Assembly (NCBI GenBank): GCA_903888655.1
Contig: CAISUR010000090.1
Coordinates: forward strand, 1 to 7,820
Direction: 5' to 3'
Length of the DNA stretch: 7,820 nucleotides
Source of the DNA: an uncultured Bacteroidota bacterium
GTDB taxonomy: Bacteria > Bacteroidota > Bacteroidia > Flavobacteriales > Flavobacteriaceae
Both the position numbers and the translations under genes were made by a program. The notes beneath the pieces were generated by a model, which saw only the letters and a program-made list of their open reading frames with translations, did no database searches and was not told the DNA's origin. Below, one piece after another: positions 1 through 4,551 of the stretch (the first letter of the stretch is position 1; each line of letters begins with the position of its first letter).

Positions 1-41
1 AAACGTTGTTGTTTTTCTTTTTTAATTCATTTGGAATTCCA

Positions 42-49
42 TAAATTTG
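42..49 (+). promoter_or_regulatory. Candidate -7 promoter box of gltA
   Basis: TAAATTTG is an exact match to the Bacteroidota -7 consensus TAnnTTTG and ends 40 bp before the gltA start codon. I see no convincing TTTG -33 element at the usual distance upstream, only T-rich sequence, so the call rests on the -7 box and its position. The start codon at 90 has no Shine-Dalgarno sequence, which is usual for this phylum. Confidence 0.5.
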
Positions 50-89
50 TTAAATTATAATTTATCAGACTTAATTTCCAATTTATATC

Positions 90-1373
90 ATGTCAAAAAC
101 AGCAATATTAGAGTATGATGGCAAAAAATATGAGTTTCCTGTAATCATAGGAAGTGAAAATGAACCAGCCATTGACATCAACAAACTACGCGACCTTACT
201 GGTGCAATAACTCTTGATCCAGGGTATAAGAATTCAGGGTCTTGCGAAAGTAAAATTACATTTCTAGATGGTGAAGAAGGAATTCTTCGTTATAGAGGTT
301 ATGCTATAGAAGATTTAGCTGAAAAAGCTGATTTTCTTGAAGTAGCTTATTTGGTTATTTTTGGCGAATTGCCAACTAAAGAGCAATTAGCACAATTTGA
401 AAACGACATTCGTAAGTATACCTTAGTAAACGAAGAAATGAAAAACATCATTGATGGTTTTCCAAAAACGGCACATCCCATGGGTGTTTTATCGTCGTTG
501 ACTTCGGCATTAACGGCTTTCAATCCAAAGGTGGTTAATGTAGATAACGAAAAAGAAATGTATGAAGCCGTTTGTAAAACAATGGGGAAATTCCTTGTTA
601 TTGCCACTTGGACGTACCGTAAAATGATGGGTTTTCCACTGAATTATTATGATAATACTAAGGGATATGTTGAAAACTTCATGCGATTAATGTTTGAATT
701 GCCAACTGGTCCTTATGCCAAAAATCAAGTGGTGATTGATGCATTAGATAAATTGTTTATTCTGCATGCTGATCACGAGCAAAATTGTTCTACATCAACG
801 GTACGAATTGTAGGTTCGTCACATGCTGGATTGTTTGCCTCTATTTCTGCTGGAGTTTCTGCACTGTGGGGACCACTTCATGGTGGTGCTAATCAAGCCG
901 TTCTTGAAATGTTAGAAGCCATTCAAAAAGATGGTGGCGATGCTGATAAATATATGGCAAAAGCTAAAGATAAAGACGATCCATTCCGCTTAATGGGATT
1001 CGGACATAGAGTCTATAAAAATTTCGATCCAAGAGCGAAAATCATTAAAAAAGCAGCCGATGAGGTATTAAGAACTTTGGGTGTTGATGACCCGATTCTT
1101 CAAATTGCTAAAAAACTAGAAGAAGCTGCCTTAGTTGACGATTATTTTGTTTCGAGAAAATTATATCCAAATGTAGATTTCTATTCGGGTATTATCTACC
1201 GTGCTTTAGGAATTCCAACCGAAATGTTTACGGTAATGTTTGCCATCGGACGTTTACCAGGTTGGATTGCACAATGGAAAGAAATGCGCATCAACAAAGA
1301 ACCAATTGGAAGACCAAGACAGGTTTACACCGGATATCCATTGAGAGATTTTGTAGCCATGGATAAAAGATAA
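90..1373 (+). CDS. gltA: Citrate synthase, hexameric type II
   Basis: This enzyme condenses acetyl-CoA with oxaloacetate to citrate, the entry step of the TCA cycle, in the cytoplasm. The 427-residue product has the same length as E. coli GltA and covers the whole family fold, from the small beta-rich N-terminal domain to the C-terminal arginine-rich end. The three catalytic residues are visible: His264 in GPLHGGANQA, His306 in MGFGHRVYKNFDPRA and Asp363 in NVDFYSGI. HADHEQNCSTSTVR (about 226-239) is another strongly conserved block. The ATG at 90 is supported by the match in length and by the -7 box upstream. The gene appears to be transcribed alone, because a strong hairpin terminator begins 4 bp after the stop codon. 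Function is very secure; NADH regulation, known from Gram-negative hexameric enzymes, cannot be judged from sequence alone. Confidence 0.98.
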   Translation: MSKTAILEYDGKKYEFPVIIGSENEPAIDINKLRDLTGAITLDPGYKNSGSCESKITFLDGEEGILRYRGYAIEDLAEKADFLEVAYLVIFGELPTKEQLAQFENDIRKYTLVNEEMKNIIDGFPKTAHPMGVLSSLTSALTAFNPKVVNVDNEKEMYEAVCKTMGKFLVIATWTYRKMMGFPLNYYDNTKGYVENFMRLMFELPTGPYAKNQVVIDALDKLFILHADHEQNCSTSTVRIVGSSHAGLFASISAGVSALWGPLHGGANQAVLEMLEAIQKDGGDADKYMAKAKDKDDPFRLMGFGHRVYKNFDPRAKIIKKAADEVLRTLGVDDPILQIAKKLEEAALVDDYFVSRKLYPNVDFYSGIIYRALGIPTEMFTVMFAIGRLPGWIAQWKEMRINKEPIGRPRQVYTGYPLRDFVAMDKR

Positions 1374-1377
1374 GTTT

Positions 1378-1409
1378 AAAAGCTGTTTCATTTGAAGCAG
1401 CTTTTTTTT
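1378..1409 (+). terminator. Intrinsic terminator of gltA
   Basis: An 8-bp outer stem pairs AAAAGCTG (1378-1385) with CAGCTTTT (1398-1405). It continues inward through a T-G pair and TTC/GAA to an ATTT loop, and is followed by a run of eight T. It lies 4 bp past the gltA stop codon. Its 3' side also holds the TTTG that could serve as -33 element of the next promoter. Confidence 0.85.
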
Positions 1410-1418
1410 GTATATTTG
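1391..1418 (+). promoter_or_regulatory. Promoter of the toxin-antitoxin pair, overlapping the gltA terminator
   Basis: TATATTTG at 1411-1418 is an exact TAnnTTTG -7 box. TTTG at 1391-1394, inside the gltA terminator hairpin, lies 16 bp upstream and is a plausible -33 element. Transcription would start near 1425, giving a leader of about 15 nt before the ATG at 1440. The promoter and the upstream gene's terminator therefore share sequence. Confidence 0.6.
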
Positions 1419-1439
1419 AAATTGATAAATAAAAGAATT

Positions 1440-1691
1440 ATGACTATTTCAGAAAATAAGTTAGCAATAATAGAGCTTCTTTTAAACACAAAAAAAAATG
1501 TGCTTTTAGAACAAGTTAGAGTGATTTTAGAAAATCAATATGATGAAACTAATGATGGTAGAATAGTTTCTGAACCAATGAATGTTGATCTGTATAACAA
1601 AAAATTAATAAAATCAGAAGAAGATTTAATTAATGGGAATGTGATTTCTCAAAAGGATTTGAAGAAAAAATATAATATAAAAGATGAATAA
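1440..1691 (+). CDS. Type II antitoxin, addiction-module component
   Basis: Predicted antitoxin partner of the toxin gene that overlaps its 3' end. The product is 83 residues, rich in charged amino acids and predicted mostly helical. The N-terminal part (MTISENKLAIIELLLNTK) resembles the first helix of small Bacteroidota antitoxins. The C-terminal part (about 53-80), with EEDLINGNVISQKDLKKKY, resembles the toxin-wrapping tail of RelB/ParD-like antitoxins. The frame stays open upstream to a TTG at 1392, but that start lies inside the gltA terminator and upstream of the -7 box, so I use the ATG at 1440. The stop overlaps the toxin start by 8 bp (ATGAATAA), a classic arrangement for translational coupling. 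No clear ribbon-helix-helix or HTH motif is visible, so autoregulatory DNA binding is only presumed. The role is inferred mainly from gene pairing. Confidence 0.75.
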   Translation: MTISENKLAIIELLLNTKKNVLLEQVRVILENQYDETNDGRIVSEPMNVDLYNKKLIKSEEDLINGNVISQKDLKKKYNIKDE

Positions 1692-1983
1692 CTTTGATAT
1701 TATTTGGACTTTAGAAGCAGAAAATGATTTAGATGGTATTTATGAATTTTATTTACAAGTGTCGGATTTATTAGCTCACAAAATAATTTCAGAAATCGTT
1801 TTGGAAGCAGATAAAATAATTTATCACGAAGAATTTCAAGTTGATGATATTAACCCAAATTATCGGAGAATTATTATTCGTCATTTTAAAATATTATATC
1901 GAATTGTAGAAAGTCATATAATCATTTTTGCTGTTTTCGATTCCAGACAAAATCCAATTAAACTCAAAAAGTTACAACTATAA
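1684..1983 (+). CDS. Type II toxin of the RelE/ParE superfamily
   Basis: The 99-residue product has the compact RelE/ParE layout. It begins with a strand (DIIWTLEAENDLDGIYEFY), followed by two helices (about residues 12-46). The C-terminal strands contain YRRIIIRHFKILYRIVE and IIIFAVFDSRQNP. The pattern W..EAE.DL..IY.FY near the start and the Arg/Lys-rich strand followed by VFDSRQNP are typical of ParE-like members. RelE-type toxins cleave mRNA at the ribosome and ParE-type toxins poison gyrase; the sequence does not settle which applies. The gene overlaps the antitoxin by 8 bp and is followed by its own terminator, so the pair is a self-contained cassette. The frame is intact, with no sign of decay. 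A toxin of this superfamily is a confident call; the target is not. Confidence 0.85.
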   Translation: MNNFDIIWTLEAENDLDGIYEFYLQVSDLLAHKIISEIVLEADKIIYHEEFQVDDINPNYRRIIIRHFKILYRIVESHIIIFAVFDSRQNPIKLKKLQL

Positions 1984-2008
1984 ATTCTAAAAATAAATAG
2001 TTATAAAC

Positions 2009-2038
2009 AAAAGCTTCGTTTTTCAACGGAGCTTTTTT
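2009..2038 (+). terminator. Intrinsic terminator of the toxin-antitoxin pair
   Basis: A 12-bp stem (2009-2020 with 2025-2036, including one T-G pair) closes a TTTC loop and is followed by T residues through 2038. It starts 26 bp after the toxin stop codon. The core AAAAGCT...AGCTTTTTT resembles the gltA terminator at 1378-1409. Confidence 0.85.
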
Positions 2039-2045
2039 ATATTTG
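2038..2045 (+). promoter_or_regulatory. Candidate -7 box of the guanidino-enzyme unit
   Basis: TATATTTG is an exact match to TAnnTTTG and begins at the last T of the preceding terminator, ending 49 bp before the ATG at 2095. No clear TTTG is present at the -33 distance, which falls inside the terminator stem. It is the only perfect -7 box I find between the toxin gene and ctlX, so it may drive all three genes from 2095 to 4432. Confidence 0.5.
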
Positions 2046-2050
2046 CCACA

Positions 2051-2073
2051 CGAGCGTTAGCGAACTGACGAAG
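2051..2073. repeat. Short GC-richer intergenic word, possible repeat remnant
   Basis: This 23-bp stretch, containing GAGCGTTAGCGAACTGACG, stands out in an AT-rich spacer and includes a small partial palindrome (GTT-AGCG-AAC). It resembles dispersed intergenic words I associate with Flavobacteriaceae genomes, but no second copy occurs in this window. Repeat status is a guess from memory. Confidence 0.2.
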
Positions 2074-2094
2074 TAAAAGCCAAAAGCTATATTT

Positions 2095-3009
2095 ATGTTA
2101 CAATTAAATGTAAAAAACGAATCGTCACGCCTACGAGCAGTTGTGCTAGGTTCTGCTCTCAACAACGGACCCACACCAACCGCCGAAGAAGCGTATGATC
2201 CAAAATCACTAGAACATATTCTTGCCGGGACCTATCCTGTAGAAGCTGATATGGTTAACGAGATGAAAGCCTTTAATGAAGTATTTCAAAAATACGATGT
2301 TACTGTGTACCGACCAGAAATGATTGAAAACTATAATCAAATTTTTACACGTGATATCGGGTTTGTAATTGATGACGTGTTTATTAAAGCCAATATTCTT
2401 CCTGATAGAAATCGAGAATTGGATGCTATTCAATATGTTATTGATCAAATCAGTCCAGCTAAAGTAGTTCGTCCGCCAGAAAATGTTCATATTGAAGGTG
2501 GGGATGTCATGTTGTGGAATGATTATATTTTTATCGGAACTTATAAAGGATCCGATTATAAAGATTACATTACCGCTAGAACCAATATGGAAGGAGTGAA
2601 ATTCATCAAAGACTTGTTTCCCTATAAAATTGTGAAAGAATTTGATTTGGTGAAATCTAAAATCGAGGCGCGTGACAATGCGCTGCACTTGGATTGTTGT
2701 TTTCAACCCGTTGGCACTAACAAAGGAATCATTTACAAAAGTGGTTTTCGTGAAGAGGCCGATTATATGTATTTGGTGAAGTTGTTCGGAAAAGAAAATT
2801 TATTTCACATTACCCGTGATGAAATGTACCATATGAATTCGAATGTGTTTTCTGTCGCACCCGATGTGGTGGTTTCAGAACGAAATTTCACCCGTTTGAA
2901 TCATTGGCTACGCGAACAAGGATTTACGGTAGAAGAGATTCCGTATGCCGAAATTGCCAAACAAGAAGGACTTTTGCGATGTTCAACATTGCCTTTGATA
3001 AGAGATTAA
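2095..3009 (+). CDS. Amidinotransferase / dimethylarginine dimethylaminohydrolase family protein
   Basis: Member of the guanidino-group-modifying superfamily (pentein fold), whose members attack the guanidino carbon of arginine-like substrates through a cysteine. The 304-residue product has the expected active-site blocks in order: TRD at 85-87, HIEGGDV with Glu134 and Asp137, ALHLDCCFQP with His198 and Asp200, and the nucleophile Cys296 in LLRCSTLP near the C-terminus. The ALHLDCCF block is like that of dimethylarginine dimethylaminohydrolases, which produce citrulline and dimethylamine. Arginine deiminase activity or amidino transfer cannot be excluded. No signal peptide is seen, so it should be cytoplasmic. 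It is the first of three co-directional genes, the last of which (3494-4432) belongs to the same superfamily, suggesting linked steps in arginine or citrulline breakdown. Superfamily is secure, exact substrate open. Confidence 0.88.
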   Translation: MLQLNVKNESSRLRAVVLGSALNNGPTPTAEEAYDPKSLEHILAGTYPVEADMVNEMKAFNEVFQKYDVTVYRPEMIENYNQIFTRDIGFVIDDVFIKANILPDRNRELDAIQYVIDQISPAKVVRPPENVHIEGGDVMLWNDYIFIGTYKGSDYKDYITARTNMEGVKFIKDLFPYKIVKEFDLVKSKIEARDNALHLDCCFQPVGTNKGIIYKSGFREEADYMYLVKLFGKENLFHITRDEMYHMNSNVFSVAPDVVVSERNFTRLNHWLREQGFTVEEIPYAEIAKQEGLLRCSTLPLIRD

Positions 3010-3012
3010 AAA

Positions 3013-3037
3013 TGTTGTCAGTTGTCTGTTATCTGTT
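3013..3037 (+). repeat. Left inverted arm of the four-helix cassette, heptamer-built
   Basis: After an initial T, the arm reads as three tandem heptamers of form GTTRTCN (GTTGTCA, GTTGTCT, GTTATCT) plus a trailing GTT. It matches the reverse complement of 3456-3480 at 21 of 25 positions. It begins 4 bp after the stop codon of the upstream gene and ends 25 bp before the four-helix gene. Confidence 0.75.
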
Positions 3038-3062
3038 CTTCACTTTATAAATAGTTGTTGAA

Positions 3063-3431
3063 ATGAGTAGTTATCAGGATTTAGATATTTACAAAATTAG
3101 TTTGGATTTGTTTTATGAAGTCCATACAGCCTCCTTACTTTTGCCTAAATACGAATTGTATGAATTAGGAAGTCAGATTAGACGATCATCCGATTCAGTG
3201 AATTCAAATATTGTTGAGGGTTATGGAAGAAACCGCTACAAAGCAGAATTTATAAGGTTTTTAGTTTTTTCTCACTCAAGTTGTTTGGAAACTAAAGGAC
3301 ATTTAATAAAAATTAATCATTTATATAAAGGGTTAATTCCAAATATCGAAAGATATATAACTGATTATGATAATTTAGGGGCAAAAATATTTAATTTTAT
3401 AAAATATGTTGAAAGTAATTGGAAAACTTAA
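3063..3431 (+). CDS. Four-helix bundle protein, S23 / 23S rRNA intervening-sequence family
   Basis: The 122-residue product has the signature of the S23/IVP family: YQDLDIYK near the N-terminus, LPKYELYELGSQIRRSSDSV (28-46), SNIVEGYGR (48-56) and EFIRFLVFSHSSCLE (62-76). Together these give an up-down four-helix bundle. Relatives are encoded in intervening sequences of some 23S rRNAs, and the accessory protein Avd of diversity-generating retroelements shares the fold. Stand-alone members have no established function; nucleic-acid binding is plausible. Here the gene is not in rRNA and no reverse transcriptase is nearby. It lies between inverted heptamer arms, and its codon use looks AT-rich (for example AGA TAT ATA). 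No -7 box or terminator of its own is evident, so it may be read through from 2095. Family is secure, role unknown. Confidence 0.9.
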   Translation: MSSYQDLDIYKISLDLFYEVHTASLLLPKYELYELGSQIRRSSDSVNSNIVEGYGRNRYKAEFIRFLVFSHSSCLETKGHLIKINHLYKGLIPNIERYITDYDNLGAKIFNFIKYVESNWKT

Positions 3432-3455
3432 AAACAACTCTATTCAAAGTTTGTT

Positions 3456-3480
3456 AACAGACAACCGATAACCGACAACA
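3456..3480 (-). repeat. Right inverted arm of the four-helix cassette, heptamer-built
   Basis: Read on the minus strand, it is T followed by heptamers GTTGTCG, GTTATCG and GTTGTCT and a trailing GTT, the same architecture as the left arm. It differs from that arm at four positions. Three of the four fall at heptamer positions 4 or 7. The arm ends 13 bp before the ctlX start codon, so it occupies the 5' leader of that gene. Confidence 0.75.
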
Positions 3481-3493
3481 AAAAACAAACAAA

Positions 3494-4432
3494 ATGAAAC
3501 AAACTACCAATTCCATATTGATGATTCGTCCTGTGGCGTTTCGTATGAACGAACAAACTGCGGTGAATAATTATTACCAAAAAGTGCTTGATGGTTTAAC
3601 ACCAGAAACAGTAAATACCAAAGCGCAAGAAGAATTTGACGCCTTTGTTACTAAATTACGCATGGTTGGCGTTGATGTTACTGTGGTAGATGACACTTTA
3701 GATCCCGACACACCCGATAGTATTTTTCCGAACAATTGGATTTCGTTTCATGAAAATGGGGATGTGGTTTTGTATCCGATGTTTGCAGAAAATCGTCGTG
3801 CCGAAAGAAGAGAAGATATTCTAGATATTTTAGAAGCTAAAGGATTCCAGATTAATGATGGTATTATGGATTATACTGAAGCGGAAGAAGATGGTTATTT
3901 TTTGGAAGGAACAGGAAGCATCGTTTTAGATCGTGAAAATGGTAAAGCCTATTGTGCGCTTTCGCCACGAGCTGATGAAGAATTGTTCATCGAGTTTTGT
4001 GAAGATTTCGATTTGAATCCGATTATATTTGAAGCGTATCAAACGGTGAATGGAGAACGAAAATTAATCTATCATACTAATGTAATGATGTGTATTGGCG
4101 ATACTTTCGCGGTAATTTGTGCCGATTGTATTGATGATAAAAAAGAACGTAAAATGGTTTTAGACAGCCTTCGTTCGGATGAAAAAGAAATCATTTTGAT
4201 TACCGAAGAGCAAATGAACAATTTTGCTGGAAATATGTTAGAATTGCAAGGCGCAGATGATCGTCGTTATTTGGTGATGAGTTCATCGGCCTACAATGCT
4301 TTGACCAAAAAACAAATCGCGCAATTAGAAGAACACATTACTATTTTACATTCGAGCTTAGATACTATTGAAGCTTGTGGCGGTGGTAGCGCCCGTTGCA
4401 TGATGGCGGAAGTTTTTCTGCCAAAAAATTAG
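3494..4432 (+). CDS. ctlX: Citrulline utilization hydrolase CtlX-like, arginine-deiminase-related
   Basis: A second guanidino-modifying superfamily protein, 312 residues, of the subfamily annotated as CtlX or FN0238-type amidinotransferase. Active-site blocks are in the expected order: DSIFPNNWISFH with Asp75, Asn80 and Asn81; YFLEGTGSIVLDR with Glu138; YHTNVMM with His194; and the nucleophile Cys302 in GGGSARCMMAE close to the C-terminus. Members are linked to citrulline breakdown, so it could act downstream of the citrulline-forming type of enzyme encoded at 2095-3009. This pathway link is an inference. It lacks a signal peptide. The 62-bp upstream gap contains the right heptamer arm and no perfect TAnnTTTG box, so expression may depend on read-through or on a weak promoter. 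No arcB- or arcC-like gene is present here. Superfamily certain; the CtlX label is by resemblance. Confidence 0.85.
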   Translation: MKQTTNSILMIRPVAFRMNEQTAVNNYYQKVLDGLTPETVNTKAQEEFDAFVTKLRMVGVDVTVVDDTLDPDTPDSIFPNNWISFHENGDVVLYPMFAENRRAERREDILDILEAKGFQINDGIMDYTEAEEDGYFLEGTGSIVLDRENGKAYCALSPRADEELFIEFCEDFDLNPIIFEAYQTVNGERKLIYHTNVMMCIGDTFAVICADCIDDKKERKMVLDSLRSDEKEIILITEEQMNNFAGNMLELQGADDRRYLVMSSSAYNALTKKQIAQLEEHITILHSSLDTIEACGGGSARCMMAEVFLPKN

Positions 4433-4437
4433 TAGTT
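4426..4437 (+). repeat. 12-bp direct repeat, copy 1
   Basis: AAATTAGTAGTT overlaps the ctlX stop codon and recurs exactly at 4529-4540, so the two copies bracket the convergent terminator region. This could be a small duplication or chance in AT-rich DNA. Confidence 0.4.
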
Positions 4438-4477
4438 GATTGATACATTGAGAGCAATCGAAATACTCCTGTAAATA

Positions 4478-4526
4478 AAAAATTCCCAAGTTCCAATTCA
4501 ACTAGATTTGGAATTTGGGAATTTTT
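4478..4526. terminator. Bidirectional terminator between ctlX and the protease gene
   Basis: A long hairpin pairs 4478-4489 (AAAAATTCCCAA) with 4515-4526 (TTGGGAATTTTT), then a G-T pair (4490/4514), then TTCCAA (4491-4496) with TTGGAA (4508-4513), around an 11-nt loop. The T-run on the right serves the plus strand, and the A-run at 4477-4482 becomes a U-run on the minus strand. This suits two converging genes. Confidence 0.9.
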
Positions 4527-4528
4527 AT

Positions 4529-4540
4529 AAATTAGTAGTT
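4529..4540 (+). repeat. 12-bp direct repeat, copy 2
   Basis: Exact second copy of AAATTAGTAGTT, 103 bp after the first (4426-4437) and 11 bp beyond the protease stop codon in that gene's reading direction. Confidence 0.4.
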
Positions 4541-4551
4541 CTAAAATTGAA

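Larger units (their letters stand above)
3013..3480 (+). mobile_element. Putative cassette: four-helix bundle gene between inverted heptamer arms
   Basis: The two 25-bp inverted arms enclose a single 122-codon gene and little else, forming a 468-bp unit that nearly fills the space between two guanidino-enzyme genes. The bases outside both arms are A-runs (AAAAA on each side), which could be a target duplication but are too simple to count as evidence. There is no transposase, integrase or reverse transcriptase in the window, so if this unit moves it must do so in trans or by recombination between repeats. Mobility is an inference from structure. Confidence 0.3.

Noticed and set aside
347..607. 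86-codon open frame on the minus strand
   Set aside because: It is a shadow within gltA with no family features and no promoter box.
1392..1439. Upstream TTG start extending the antitoxin by 16 residues
   Set aside because: It lies inside the gltA terminator hairpin and upstream of the TATATTTG box, so the predicted transcript would not contain it. The ATG at 1440 gives a normal antitoxin length.
2209..2706. 165-codon open frame on the minus strand
   Set aside because: It lies wholly inside the guanidino-enzyme gene, whose protein carries a complete active-site signature; the antisense product has low-complexity composition rich in Ile, Phe and Asn and no recognisable motif.
3063..3431. Diversity-generating retroelement accessory gene (avd)
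   Set aside because: The fold is related, but there is no reverse transcriptase, template repeat or variable repeat in the window, and the motifs fit the S23/IVP family better.
2095..4432. Complete arginine deiminase (arc) operon
   Set aside because: No ornithine carbamoyltransferase, carbamate kinase or antiporter gene is present, and both enzymes belong to other branches of the superfamily.
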